Positions 1 to 13,229 of a stretch of DNA of 64,000 bases are shown piece by piece. The position numbers were made by a program, and so were the translations under genes. This DNA comes from Nymphaea colorata (lineage: Eukaryota > Streptophyta > Magnoliopsida > Nymphaeales > Nymphaeaceae), in assembly GCF_008831285.2 (NCBI RefSeq), contig NC_045149.1, positions 4,143,500-4,207,499 on the forward strand, written 5' to 3'. The notes below the pieces were generated by a model, which worked only from the letters and a program-made list of their open reading frames with translations, was not told the origin of the DNA and did not search any database. How positions within the stretch are numbered: position 1 is the first letter of the stretch; each line of letters begins with the position of its first letter.

Positions 1-927
1 ATAAGGTCTGATCGATGAGGTGAATATACATCAAATGAATTCCTCGAACACTGCAAAGACCTTGGAATTAATAGACAAAGAACAATGCATAGGACACCCC
101 GGCAGAATGGTGTCGCTGAGAGGTGTAACAGAACCCTCTTGAACATGGTTAGATCCATGTTAGTAGGTGCACAATTACCCAAAGTTTTTTGGAGAGAGGC
201 TGTGTTAACAGCCACATATACTATAAATCGAGTGCCCTGCAAGGCAGTCCCAACCATTCCTTATGAGAGATGGACTAGTGTGAAACCAGAGTTAAGACAT
301 CTCAAGAGATGGGGATCTGTAGCACATGTAAAAGTTTTAGATCCAAAAATGGATAAACTGGATAGCAGATCAGTAAGATGTGTGTTTATTGGATATTCGA
401 AAGGATCCAAAGGCTACAGATTATATCATTCTACTATGGGGCTCATAGAAAGTAGAGATGTAGAGTTCCTTGAAGAATTCAATAACAAAGAAAATAACCT
501 AGTGGAATATCATAATGATCTACTGGAAGATCTGATTTATTCAAATGATCAGTATGGCAATGAACCGACTGGAGAACAGTCTGGTAATGAATCGACTGTG
601 GATCAGTTTGACAATGAACCAACTGAGCATGAATTGTTTGAGGAACAATCTGGTAATGAACCGACTGAGAAATAGTTAGGTAATGAACCAACTGATCCAA
701 ACACCTTATCAACTCAGACTTTGTTAGGTCGCAAAAGGCTTAGAGCTCCACCTTCGTATTTGAGTGATTATTATGTATATCTTGCAGAAGAGCTATGCTG
801 TTTAGCAGATATTGACGAAATGTCTAACAATCTGACATATGACGATGCGATAAACTTGCATGAATCATCAGATTGGGTGAATGCTATGGATGAAGAAATT
901 GAATCCATAGAAAATAATAAAGTTTAG
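1..927 (+). pseudogene. Ty1/copia integrase C-terminal half and linker, decayed
   Basis: This is the 3' part of the integrase region of a copia element; the 5' part lies outside the window. Visible in one frame are the end of the catalytic core (RSDR-stop-GEYTS, then NGVAERCNRTL around 109-141, the usual motif near the catalytic Glu), the integrase C-terminal region (RCVFIGYSKGSKGYR, about 376-420), and a hydrophilic linker rich in NEPT units at about 550-700. The linker is internally repetitive, with NEPT/NEST units 27-42 nt apart. The frame is broken by TGA at 16-18 where the family has Gly, by TAG at 673-675 (one transition from CAG) and by TAG at 925-927 (one transition from the conserved Trp codon before ELADLPKD). 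Together with the next two features this is a single dead element. Family assignment is secure; lineage (Tork/SIRE-like) is only a guess. Confidence 0.9.
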
Positions 928-1794
928 GAATTAGCAGATCTTCCTAAGGATAGAAGACCCATTGGGTGCAAATGAGTACTAAAGAAAAAATATAAAGCCG
1001 ACGAAACTGTTGAAAAGTTTAAAGCAAGGCTGGTGGCGAAAGGTTTTTACCAAAAGAAATGAATTGATTACATAGAAGCTTATTCTCCAGTAGAAAAGTT
1101 TGCATCAATCAAAATAATTTTGGCTATCGCAGCATTCTATGACCTGGATGTTCATCAGATGGATGTGAAAACTGCGTTCTTGAACGGTGAACTGAAAGAA
1201 ACCATAGATATGACTCAACTGCAGGGATATATCGTCAGAGAAAATGAAGACAAAGTGTACAAGCTACATAAATCATTGTACGGATTGAAACAGTGTCCAA
1301 GACAGCAGTATTTTGCTTTTCATAATGCAATTATAAAGCTTGGATACATAGGAAATCAATTAGACCAGTGTGTATATGTCTGGAAAAGTGGGAGTCTCTT
1401 CTGTATCCTATCTTTATATGTCGATGATATTCTGTTGACTGGAAACGATAACAGTATGATATCCAAGACAAAGACTTGGTTGAATGAGAACTTCGAAATG
1501 AAGGACAAGGGTAAAGCTTCCTACATATTAGGAATAAAGATCACTCGAGATAGATACTTGAGAATTCTGAGTTTGAACCAAGAACGATATATTGATTATA
1601 TCTTAAAGAAATTTCACATGCAAGATTGCAAACCAATTGGAACTCCGATAACAAAAGGAGCAAATCTAAGCAGAAGCGATTGTCCTGGAGAAGAACAACA
1701 GAAATTGCATGTTCCTTATGCACATGCTGTTGGTGGTTTAATGTATCTAATGCTTTGTACAAGACCAGACATAAGCTTTCCTGTTTTAAAATAA
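928..1794 (+). pseudogene. Ty1/copia reverse transcriptase, decayed
   Basis: Continuation of the same copia pol. The reverse transcriptase would copy element RNA into cDNA inside a virus-like particle. The expected blocks occur in order: KARLVAKGF (about 1021-1047), AYSPVEKFASIK, QMDVKTAFLNGEL (about 1156-1194), [10 protein letters not shown] (about 1276-1305), the catalytic YVDDILLTGND (about 1417-1449) and LMYLMLCTRPDI (about 1740-1772). TGA at 973-975 replaces the conserved Trp of the KWVLKKK block and TGA at 1060-1062 replaces a Gly in KKGIDY. The frame ends with TAA at 1792-1794 just after DISFPV. Sequence normally found between this point and the middle of RNase H (about 130-150 residues) is missing, so a deletion joins RT directly to the RNase H tail in another frame. 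Confidence 0.92.
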
Positions 1795-1811
1795 ATCAGT
1801 TCTTTTAAGAC

Positions 1812-2075
1812 TTGAAATTAGATCATGATCATGAACCAGTTCAACTATATTGTGATAATTATGCAGTGATATCACTTATGAAAAATGGAGCTGTGAGCTC
1901 GAAAAGTAAACATATAATGGTGAAATACCATTATGTTCATGAAATGATTGAGAAAAATGAAATCTCATTTGAATACATGCCTACCAATGACATGGTAGCA
2001 TATCCCCTTACCAAGGGAAAATCAAAAGACTTGTTTACCAAGCATGTAGTCCATATGGGGCTGAGATATATTTGA
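1812..2075 (+). pseudogene. Ty1/copia RNase H C-terminal part
   Basis: Tail of the copia RNase H, which removes the RNA template during reverse transcription. Visible are VQLYCDNYAVISL (about 1830-1868), the SKSKHI.VKYHYVHEMI block (about 1900-1950) and the closing TNDMVAYPLTKG.SKDLF block (about 1983-2035), ending at TGA 2073-2075. It is in a different frame from the reverse transcriptase, and the N-terminal half of RNase H, including the first catalytic acidic residues, is absent. The first residue is not a real start; this is an internal part of a polyprotein. Confidence 0.9.
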
Positions 2076-2236
2076 GAGGTTGCGATGGAAAAACCTTGAA
2101 TGGAAAACCTTGCTACAAACCTTGAACTAAATTCAAGTTACGATGGACAAACCAATTATGGAAAACCTTGTAACTTACAAACAGAAAACCCACATAAAGT
2201 GGAAGCAAACTGGCAGTCTCATGGTCAAGTATGAGA

Positions 2237-2670
2237 TGTTGGGTAGTGGCCCTGAGCCCTATCATTCGTCTCTGTAACTGCAAAGGAGTTTCCGCAGTTA
2301 TGAAATTAAAACAGGAAATAAATCACAATATTAAAGTTTCTGTTTTAATGCTTACCATAATGTCCTTGCCATAACCGTAGCTGGGATTGGGGAAATCCTG
2401 AGAGGTTGTCTATAAAACCCAGCCTCTATTCATCTAATGGTTGATCGTTAGATTATCCACCTGCGTCTCTCAGAAGCAAACCCCCAAAATCAATTTCTCT
2501 CTTGCTTCTTCCGTTTTCTCTTCTATTTTGTCATAGGTACTACTGCTACTGAGTCATGGCTGAAGGATCGCTGATGCTTCCGCTGCTTTAGGCATTCTCT
2601 GTTTTCCATCACTAGGGGCATTTTCAGTTGTCTAATTCATTATGTTATACTTGCAGATTGTTAAAAAACA
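2237..2670 (+). mobile_element. Probable 3' LTR of the copia element (right end unresolved)
   Basis: About 160 bp after the RNase H stop, a purine-rich stretch (AAGTATGAGA, 2228-2236) resembling a polypurine tract is followed by TGTTGGGTAGTGG, the usual start of copia LTRs. Inside are a TATA-like CTATAAAACCC near 2410 and a pyrimidine-rich leader. The 5' LTR is outside the window, so the right end cannot be fixed; 2670 is an upper guess at a CA dinucleotide. Confidence 0.55.
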
Positions 2671-5600
2671 AAGAAAGTGGCTATCATAAGTTGCAACAAA
2701 AATGTTATGAACAAGGAATTTGATTCAGAGAACAAATACAGATAGAATAAAGAGGTGCTTACCTTCTTTAGGACACTTTCGCAGCATGCTCTGCTTAGCA
2801 AATTAAGGGAGGGCTAAAGCAAAGGTATCAGCGTCCCCATAACTCAGTGGCCTTGACCTACTGTCATCATCTTGGCCTGTCAATGTTCCCTTCTCTAGTT
2901 GGTAAAGCTTGGGCAAATAAAGGACTTGAAAAAAAAAGAAAGCCTAAGATGCCCCTCCTTTACCAATGTGGAGCCTCTCTCTCTCACACACACACACAGT
3001 GGTAGCATCTGGTCATAGTATACATGTTGTTTCTCAGAGTCCTAAATTGATGACATTTCCCCCCAAGTCATTTCCACTAAAGTCGTCAAAGACTCCAGGA
3101 ATATAGCCCTGCTCACAACTCCAAAATGAAAATTAGTCGAACTAGTTCTATGCATATGCTGACCAGCAATAGCAGAACACGTTATAACACTAGATGATTG
3201 TCCTAAATGTTCCTTGAAGACTTGATAGGAGGAGTTGGTCACACCTATTGATAAACACAAAATTTACTTAACATCTGGAAGAAAAGAAACATCTGTAGGA
3301 CACGGCTGCTGCATTAATGATCCCTAAACAAAGTTTCATCTACAATATTTAATGAAAATATGAGAGAACACGTACAGATGATTCAAATGTGGTACTCCAT
3401 TTTCCCTCATTAGAACATCACGTAATATAATAAATGAAATATTTCAGCATTAAGCGTATAATAAAATTGGTTCTGTTCAGTCAAACTCTTTTGTGTAAGT
3501 GATTCTGAGAGAGAAAGAGAGAGGGGAGAGGGAAGGGAGAAAGAGAGGACCTATAAAACTTGCACTGCCGAAGAATGAAGAGAAATGAGAATTCAGCTGA
3601 CGTGGATGATTTGACTGAAAAGAATTCCGTTCTAATATCCATGAATTTAATATATAGGAAAATGTTTTTTTTTTAGTAGAGTGTATATTATCTGCTATCA
3701 CGAATTGCATCCCAAGATCTCTCTTCTCCAAAAGCAGGAACATGTGCTGGTCGACCATGCCAATCATGGTGGTTTGGGTCAGAATTACAACCTCGTGGTT
3801 GACTCTGTAACTGCAGCAATTGATGCAAGTGTAAGGGTTAGGATTTTTGTCTAGGCCACAGTTAAATAAGGGTACCAATGTAGACAAAAGAAGATATATG
3901 AGAATATATAGGTGTCTATGCTGTATAGTGTACAAGCAATATTAACTAGCGTTTCACCTGCAACTATTGCCAATTGAGGGAAGAAAAGAAAAGTAAAGGT
4001 AATGAGGCAAGTGAAGAAGAGAATCCATCACTCAAGGGCGTGGTCTAGAGCATGAAAGACACTTGTGAGGGTCTATATCCAAAGTAAGTAAATACAATAT
4101 ATAGTCATATATTGTGCTGAACTGACATGAAAGTACTTTAGATGAGACAACTATTCTTGCAACATTATATTGGAAAGCATAAAAATAACAACTTAGACTA
4201 ACCTTTTTCGCCCTTTCTGTGTATGTTTTTTCTTTTGCTCTGTTTCATACCCATTAGGAACTCATTAAAACCGTAAAAGTAAAAAGTTCAATTCTACTTT
4301 TGTGATAGAAGAAGAAATAATTCTATATGAACTATTTCATAATTTTACATCTTTACAATTGAAAAAAAAGGGCCTATTTAGTAGGTGGTCTCTGCATATT
4401 TCTAGAGAGCTCTTCTCTTCCAATTGGGTCCTACTACTTTGTGATATTGAATTTTGTTGAGTACAATTAGCAAAATGAGTGTATGGATTTACTTTGCTCT
4501 CACAAGTTTCAAAACTTTATTTCCTTTCTGATCACTATCGAAAAACAAAAAAAGAAAATTGTCAACAACCGCTCCATTCACTCAGGGAAGACCCTTGAGC
4601 AATCATAATGCGTACTCAAGGTGCACAATCTCTCTTGACATAATTTTACCTGGTCTTAGTAACTACCCTTAATTTAAATAAAAATAATAAACGGATTCCC
4701 TGTGCAACTCGACACTAGCTGTATATGTATTGACGAGTTTAAGCAATGCTATAAATAAATAGATTCAAAATCACATTATCAGAATGCATAGAAAACTTTG
4801 TTTTCGCCAATGTGCACCGGCTTATATCATGGCATGTATCGTCTATAAAAATTTTATTATTTTGAAACATAAATTATTTATCATTATCATTTATTAGTAT
4901 ATCCACCTATCCTAACCAATGTGCAGCCGTTTGACTGATCCAGAAGTCATATCAATCATATCATAGAGGGAGATTTGGATGTGCATGGATGTCTCGATAG
5001 CAGTGGTAGTGACAAATTAAATTTTAAATGGTCGTCAGTGGATGCTCTTGCGGTTTCCATTCCTCGCATTCTCATTTTCTTCTTTTTTTTAAAAAAAAAC
5101 ATGGAATATGCTTAAGGGTGCAACCCAAGTGTTCCCTCTAAACTTTTATTAGCTTCAAGGCCTTGGTGGTTGTGACCCTTCCTTTGCTGACAAGTCTAAC
5201 CTCTGTTAGTTCTGATTATTTTACAACTTTTGAGTTGTTCTATGTTTCCATGGGGTCAGGGACACCGAAGATACTAGAAACTCGGTGTTCTGTGTACTGT
5301 TAAAACTACTCTCAAAACAGCAGTTTTGTATCTTTTGGCCCAACTTGGACCATTCAAGGATTGACTCGATCTAGTAAGGCTCATAGTGCGAGTTGACTCA
5401 TAAACCACTTGTGACGTGGGTTTGACTCGCAATCTGGAACTTTAATTCTTTAAGGTTGGACATGAGGGGAGATACCTTTAAAGTGGAAAATATGTAATAT
5501 TCACATACATTAGTTAGTGACCATGTCACATATCCATATATCGATCGAATGTTGCTTCATGTGTCATCTAAGCGCAATGAAAGCTCATGACATAAGATAA

Positions 5601-6213
5601 AGCGCATCCAGAAAGATAAGTGAGTGGTGACAGAGAACTGATAATGGCATGCACAGCGAAAGTAGCGTGAATGGTGACAGAAGAAGGTAAGACAAGATTT
5701 GCAATTGTTGGTGTCCATGAGTATAAATGATGGCATCCTTGTCAAGAACACATTCAAGAAATAGCACCGGCGCCGTTGATGATTAAATATTAGATTCTAC
5801 CATTTATAGAGAACGACCCCAATTGCCCTAAAAGTATTTTAACGTCATGCGGAGGGCCACCAAAATGCAAAAGGTTTTCTCAAAGACAAAGTAGCAAAGC
5901 TAGCGCTTTCACTTTCCACTTCATTCCTTCACTCGAACTCTTCACATGCATTCCTCTCATTATTCTCTCATCGACGGGACAGTTCTCGCCATTTGCACCA
6001 ACTTAAGTCGCTGCTAACGTTAATGTTCAGGAATTGCACCTTTGCCTTAACTACGCGTTCATTCCAGGAATCGGCACTTGTTTATGCCATTATTTGGGAC
6101 ATCGTTGGAATATTCAGGGATGTGCTCTCTCTCTCTCGCTCTATACCGCCGGTACACGCGGTTTTGCCTCCAACGACCGGTTGGTGGCTTTTAATGTGGA
6201 GTATATATCCACT

Positions 6214-6256
<43 letters not shown>

Positions 6257-7683
6257 ATATTCACTTAGTTCATTTAATGAGAGAGACTAGCATGTGTTTC
6301 TGTCTGAACATTGTTTCCATTCATATTGTTTCAATTATTATTAACAGAATGGAAAGTCTAGGGTGCCCATTACCAGCAGGCCGATTGCATCGGATCAGGG
6401 AGGCTCTCTTGTAAAATGCTCATTCCCGATGCTCTTAAATTAACCCAAGTCGACGACCAAAGATGCTTCGCTTGAGGTTATTTTTAGCTATTCTATCTCG
6501 AATAAATGAGGATTGAGTTCAACATACTTGCTTCTTCTGTGAAACACTGGATGGACAGTCATACGAGCGGCATTGATTAAATCACATAACAAGGTAGAAA
6601 TAGAGTAAGTTGAAACTAAAAGCTCCTGTAGGAGAAATTGAATCAAAATAACTTCAACAGTCGTATTAATGGTGACAAATGCACTCAAACAATTACTTTA
6701 TTGGAGGGACAAAATGGGATCGATGTGTTACAAGAAGAGAAGAGCTTATATAGAGTAACCAAAAAAAAAAAAAGCCTTCCCATGACTTTACATGAGGTTA
6801 GACCTTTTCAAATGAAACATCAAGCCCTTGGTAAATACCAAAGAGATGCAACCTTTAACCAGCTAACTTGACTTTTTAATTCACATTCTCACTTTTACAT
6901 GACCCTTTACCGTTGAATCTAGATTTTGGATAGTAAATCCAAAAGTAATTACAAATTAGCTAATGTAACATTGAGAACATGGTTCCTTGACCACTTACCT
7001 ATAAGGTTTTTTTAAATATGTAGATCACATCTTTGTTGCCACTTTCTTCTCATATTGAGAATTGCAGGGGTATCCCCCAGATCATTCGCCTATTCAAAGA
7101 AAATAGGAAGCTTCACAAAAGGGTAAAGGAAGATAGAAGAAACCTTCAGTCCCTAAAGAAGCAGTATGACGTTCCAACAAAAATTTCCAATCTGCTGTTT
7201 CCAAGGACCAGCTGCATGCAAACTATTTGCAAACGGAACTATTATTAGGTAGCCGCATGTGAGATGGCTTGCAATCGTGCATGAATGCATTTATATTGGG
7301 GAATTAATAATCAGGTTGGTTCCGACTGTTGCAGCATATAAACCAACAGCACCAACTTTAGTCTTAAATATTCGACTAATATTCCTATTTACAGCTCCAA
7401 GAATAGGTGAATACTTGCATCAATTTCTGACACTCAAAAAAAGACCTAGTCAAACTCCAATAGTTTTATATATGCTGCGGGACATTTGCCTTTGTTGTCT
7501 CTACAGCTATAAAAAATTAGTTGAGACACCCCCATCAACTTCAAATTTATTGCGTAGCGGGTTGGTTGCCTTCTGTAGATAAACTCTATTACTCAAGACC
7601 CTAATAATGAAAAGGATAATGTTAAAATAAGAAGGAAAAGTTATAGCAAGATAAACAAGAAACCAATTGATCAATAAACCTGT
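2671..7683. other. Long stretch with no recognised gene
   Basis: AT-rich DNA without a convincing gene on either strand. It holds short CT/CA runs near 2966-2998, a purine run near 3505-3550, and a CT microsatellite at 6211-6257. A conceptual reading of 3700-3860 on the plus strand stays open for about 55 codons (contains HVLVDHANHGGLGQ), but I recognise no family and the opposite strand is open as well. Other short open frames look like chance. Confidence 0.5.
6211..6257. repeat. CT microsatellite
   Basis: Pyrimidine run of mainly CT dinucleotides with a few CCT interruptions. Confidence 0.9.
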
Positions 7684-8050
7684 CATCACAAAAAATCACA
7701 TTTACTGATGTGCGAAAATGTCAGTAAACCTATGAAAAGTGCTAGTAAAACTTTTACTGACGTTTCTTACTGAGTTATTGAAGAATATGTTAGTGAAGGT
7801 GTGACTGACATTCAGCCAAAAACATTAGTGGAGAAACCTATACTGACATTAAATTTACCACAGTGTAAATTGAATTTTATTGGCGTTTTCTGCCCATCAG
7901 TGAAAAGGCTTTTTATTAACACCCAAGGTAATGTCAATATGGATGGAGATTTATACTGATGTTTTGGCAACATTGGTACTGAAAATCTTTACTAGAAGTC
8001 ATGGAACGTCAGTAAAAATTTATGAAGGTGAGTGAATGTTGTACTACTGA
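7684..8050 (+). repeat. CACTA-like subterminal repeat region
   Basis: The segment opens with CATCACAAAAAATCACATTT, close to the CACTACAAAAAATCACATTT style of CACTA transposon ends, and then repeats short motifs of the type TTACTGACGT / GTCAGTAAA many times in both orientations (for example near 7700, 7725, 7755, 7800, 7845, 7955, 8005). Dense short subterminal repeats of this kind are the binding sites of CACTA accessory transposase. A matching right end ending in TAGTG was not found, so the extent of the element is unknown. Confidence 0.5.
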
Positions 8051-11000
8051 AGGCGAGAACACATTAGTAAATATAGAATTGCTGATGTTTTTATTAGCAT
8101 CCTTAACTCCAGCCGCCTTGCTCGAATGGAGTTTTTATTGTTTTAGGTGCCTGCACTCTAGCATGGAAGCATGTGGTGCATTTTGTCCAAAGATCAGTCA
8201 CTAGTATTCATGTAAACATTCTCCAAATAGACATGGTCCCATGGAGCCATTAAAATTGGCAACACCTACAATTTGTTTAGAGACTATTGAACCAAATAAA
8301 TCAGACAGGCATATCACTGCCATTTGCAGTATTTGTTCTACATGAAAACAAGTCCAATAAGGCATGATAATGCATCAAAACCTAACAAAACGAAAAGAAA
8401 AGCACAAGATTATGGCTTTTTAAAGGGTCACTCTTGATCAACAGATAGCAAGCTCACCAAGGTATGTCTATGTCATAAAGTAACGCTGCCTGATGAACAA
8501 GGAAGAGGAATGAAGCCTTCTTTCATAATATTCAATTACTTCTTCGTAAAATAAGTATGAAATCTATAAAATTGGAGATGGACCCAAAAAATTGTGGTAT
8601 GTCAGGACACCAGTTTGAGGCAATCAGATTTAGGACAAGTTTTCCTATGGCATAGTGCTCATGCAGGTCATGTTGCAAGAATGAAGAGAATTGTATACAA
8701 ACACCCTCGAAGGACACAAAAAAAAACAGAAAAGAAAGAACGAGCATAGTATAATCATTGAGAACAAAAGCTTTTAACAATGAGGAGCACATGCCAACAT
8801 CTTTCATGACAAATAAGATGATTACTAGATAAAGGAAGAAATGACTTTGAGGCCAAACCTCTCAACTTCTGAAGGCCTTTTGCATGGGAAGTATTTGGAT
8901 AGAAAATAGGGATAATAGTGAAAGTATCATGGTTGATAAATACACCAAGATGACGAGCATTTCTATCATACTCACCTTCCTTTCTGACTGACACAAACAC
9001 ATTAACTCAACAGCAACTTGTCATGGCAAATTCAATTCAAGTGTCTAAGATACTTAACTTACTAGAGAATTGAAGCTCTGATTAACCTTTTGTAACTCTG
9101 CAAAGCAGTAAGCACAGCACTTCAGCCTACATCCAGACAACAAAAAGGAAAATTAAGTTGAATACTAACACAACAAGCTTAAACCCATGCAGACAAGATT
9201 GTGGTAAACTTAGGGTAGAAATCCTTCTTTAGTGGCAAGATCTACCTAGACCAATGTTTGTGCTAATAGTGTTTAGTGGATTAGTGGCCTGAAGGTCCTC
9301 ACAGGCCTTAGGAACATCGCCAAGAAGACACTTATATGTCTGCTCTTTCAAGAACCACCAAATAGTTTCCCATAAGAAAAGAAAATTGCATAACCATCCA
9401 AATAGTCAAGAAGGTCACAAGGTAAGTAATTGTATGATTTGCTTTGAAATAAATTGTGAAGCTGAAGAACACTGAGAAGCACGTGTTTGTCAATTCGCTA
9501 CTTAGCATGCCAGTAACCAGTGGTAACATAGAAGCATAGATGTCAAGTGTGGTAGTGTCAAATTTCTCTAAGAATACATTGATTATATTATTATCCACAT
9601 GTGTCAAGTAATTAAGAAAATGATGTCAAAACATAGAGTTAAACAAAATCCAGAAAAGATTACTTACTATTTAACTACAACATTGCAGATTAAACATTAC
9701 ACCAACAGAAAATAATGTAAGTTCCTTCAAAAGTATACTAAAAAATCCAAAAGTACAAGAGCCAATTGTTTGCACAGAAGCATCAAAACATTAAAATAAG
9801 GTCCAAAAGAGGATTGTCAACAATACAAGACAAAAGACAAATCAAAACACTCAAAAGCGAAGAAGGATCTCCGAACTGTTGAAAATAACTCAAGAGGTTG
9901 ACACCCTAAAGATTGCATGTTCAAAAGATGCCTTTAACATCCTGAAAATGGCATAGGCATGAAGATGGAAATGACTTAGTAGGAGGTAAAAGTCATAATA
10001 GTCTTTGTATTATATGTTTCTTCCATTGCCATATTGTTTCTACAGGCCACTGTCATTGTTCACTTCTCCATAAGAAAAAAGCACTATGTTGATACTCAGT
10101 AAAATGGACACAAATGATAAAAGGTATGTAATTGAAAATTTCTAATTTATATAAGGAAAACACCTCCTTTTTTAGGGAGAAAACTAAAAGCTGTTGGTTT
10201 AGCAAAACATGAGAAGCTTTATATAAATGAATTTCATGAAGCAAGCCTATGAAAGAGCATGAGAAAACCATACAAAAGAGATTCACTTAGGTTCAACAAA
10301 TATTTGTATTGCAAACATAAACCTTTTAGTAATTGAAAGATTGAATCATTCAAATAAACAAGTAAGCTTCTTATCCCTAACAAACCTCAAGGTGAGTAAA
10401 TAAGCACCCATGTGCCATGTTTAAGTCAATGTTATAAAGTCAAAACTATAACATCCAACAGCTGAGTCCTGCAAGCATACAAAGTTTATGAGTAATGTCA
10501 TCCATTATCTCAAATACGTTTGGGCAAACACATTTTTGTCAATAGAAAAGAACAAGTCCATCAACTGCACCTTCTTTTCCAACAGCTTAGTTCATCAAGG
10601 AAAATGAGGAGATGTCAACAAGCCTTTAATGAAATGGTAAAAAATGTTACAAGTACGAAATACTTTCCATCAATGAAAAAATTAACATAAAATATGCATA
10701 AAACTTAATCAAACAAGCCTAACATTGATCCAATAAGCTGATTTAAACAATTTTCGAGCTTATCATATTTTTTATTTGAGCGCCTTACATTTTGCTTATA
10801 AAGTGTTGACTTGTTCATTCAACTTGGAGAAGCTTAGTCTTGCTCAGACCAGTATTAGGGAACTGTGAAGGGTTCACACGCACACGTGTACATTTGAAAA
10901 TGACAAGCAAATGTTTACGACACTTGGTTGGTTTCCATATCAGAATAGTTCACATTGGTGTTGCTTCAAGTTGTAATGAAAACCTCATCATCTAACAGTT

Positions 11001-11433
11001 CTTATCCATCTTCTCCCAACTGTACATTAAAATAAGTAACGTGTCTATAATATTTATATTTAGTTCAATTTATTCAATTAGAAATTATATGAATTAAAAA
11101 ATTTAATAAAAGTTTACATCTTTTGCCTTAAATCATGTGAAACTCATAACTGTGATTTGTTGGCATTTCTACATTGCATGCACCCACTATGCTTTTCACT
11201 AATTTCCTGTGGCACCGAACATCTTATATGATCCATATCATATTGTCACTAAAATTTACAATATAATTGAACTTAATAACTTCTGAAAAGGGTAGGAATC
11301 CTTCCTGGCTGATTGGGTGACACCACTTGTTCATAAAGCTTGTGCTTTTAGCCACTTTTCAATTACATAATGGCTACAACTCTAGTCATCCTGCATCTAT
11401 TTATTGTTGGGGTTCTGTAACAAGTTGTTGAAC
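8051..11433. other. Long stretch with no recognised gene
   Basis: AT-rich DNA without convincing coding potential or RNA genes on either strand. The short open frames present match no family I know and lack neighbouring exon-like signals. Confidence 0.5.
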
Positions 11434-11640
11434 CACTACAAAAGAATATGCTCTTGGCAACAAAAAAACCTATCCCCAGAAACAATAAATACCATGTCTA
11501 GAACTTCTAAGACACTGTTCACAACTGTTGCTACAAATAACCAACAACCATTCCTGAAATTTCCTAAAAAGCTTCAGGGATGGTTTTTTGTTTTTAAGAA
11601 TGCTTTGTTTGTTATACCTGAAAGTGTGGTGATATATATA
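11434..11640 (+). repeat. Possible CACTA-type terminus
   Basis: Begins CACTACAAAAGAATATGC, the form common at the left end of plant CACTA elements, and continues with AC-rich subterminal sequence. It does not share the subterminal motifs of the termini at 11959 and 19787, so it would belong to a different family. No partner end was found. GA microsatellite follows at 11650-11675. Confidence 0.3.
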
Positions 11641-11958
11641 TATCACCATACAGAGCGAGAGAGAGAGAGAGAGAGATCAGTAACACCGTTAATATATATA
11701 AACAAATCCAAATAATATTATCTACAAAATAAAATTCAACATAGTTGACATGAAAACCACATGAAAAAACAATTTACACATACATGCAACCAACACTCAT
11801 CATCCATGGACTTATTTAACCTCTAGGCAAAGAAAGCTTCATGAAGTGGTCAAAGGACAACTTGGTGAGTTGTGACAAGCATGGTGGTCTTCCAATGGTG
11901 TTCTCTGTTTATCTAATTCTGACCTTCTCTAGCTTCTTAGGGAGGATGAGGAACCTAG

Positions 11959-12130
11959 CACTATGGCACTTATGTTCAGCTCTGGTGAGCAAAAAGTTTC
12001 AATGCAGATAACGAGTGCTAGTCTAGCATCAATAGCAGTCTCAGCTCTCGAACCACCACTGCCAACTTGCAAAAATTGGTAGCGCCAGTGACAAGGTCAA
12101 GCCTAGCGCTTATAAGTGCCACAAGAAAAA
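11959..12130 (+). mobile_element. Left terminus of a CACTA element (family shared with 19787)
   Basis: Starts CACTATGGCACTTATG and continues with CAGCTCTGGTG, then TCGAACCACCACT and AGCGCCAG. The terminus at 19787 has the same motifs in the same order and orientation (CACTACAACATTTT, CAGCTCTGGTG, TCGAACCACCACT, AGCGCCAG). The differences in the first 12 bases are transitions. It lies upstream of the plus-strand TNP2 and TNPA-like pseudogenes and is the best candidate for their left end. Confidence 0.55.
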
Positions 12131-13229
12131 TGTAAACTGACACATGAAGCTTTAAAAAGGTGAAAAAAAGCCAGCTCTGGTGCTACTTTTTAGTGCTTAA
12201 AAGGAACATGATTAGTGCCATAGATAGGATCTTAGCTGTTGAGCCAAAATCCTTTACACAGGTGCATTTTTTGTGCAATGTTAGTCTTATAAAAGAGAAC
12301 TCATCTGCCACTTTTATGTTGCCAAAATGTTTCTTGTTGAAGAACTATTGCTACATTACTATGGACATGGTGGAATCTGTTTTTCTAATTTCCTACAGTC
12401 TTGTTTTTGAGCTACTTCGTTGAGTCGAATTTGTGGGGACTAGTTTAATGGTCTTGTTTTTCTTTTGGAAAACTTTTGTTGTTGCGTCCTCAAGATTTCA
12501 TGGCTGCAGCTAATTGAGGACTGTTGTTGGACATGATAAAGTAGTTTTAACTTCATGTGTTGTCTCTTCTTTCTTTATTTTTAAGGGTCACAACTGTAAT
12601 GCTGTGACAATCATCATATGTGTTGTATGATCACTGTATTTGTCATGTATATATTTATTTTGTGTGTGTGTGCTTGTGTATATGTGGATTTGATGTAAAA
12701 ATATACATAGATAGAATTTCTACTTTAATCTTTTCCACAAGGAGAAAGTTGTGATTTGAGGGCTTGGTTAAGCCTGATCATGAGTCGGTTGAGCATGATA
12801 TTTTAATAGTGATCCATATTTTGGTCATATTTTAGTTTATTTTCTCCTTTCTGGTGTAAATATAAATACTGCAAATGAAATAGATAGGCATGTTGGATAG
12901 AAGATGGATACGGTAGAACAACAAGTAGCTATTACAACAAATGATTTTTGACATGTTATCTACAAGGCTGCAATGACCATAAAATAATAGTTAAGAATAT
13001 ATTTTATATTGCATGACCATTTTTGGGTATTCTAATGGAGTTGAGTATTTCATCAAATTTTCTGGGAAAAATAATGCAATTGTAAATGAAGGACTTGAGA
13101 GTTGAGCCATTGTTGAAAGTTATAACATTTGGCTCTATCATGATGAATCTATGTTGCCACATACTGTTCCATCATTGAAAACTGAAGCAGAGGACATGTG
13201 TGGAATGTTAGGTGATTCCTTGGAGATTT
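12131..13229 (+). other. Probable 5' non-coding part of the CACTA element
   Basis: Between the CACTA terminus and the first recognisable transposase block. No protein similarity is recognised. A GT-rich run lies near 12660-12675. Confidence 0.4.

Noticed and set aside
3477-3935. 152-codon minus-strand frame
   Set aside because: No family recognised, it includes a purine/pyrimidine run, and the opposite strand is also open over part of it.
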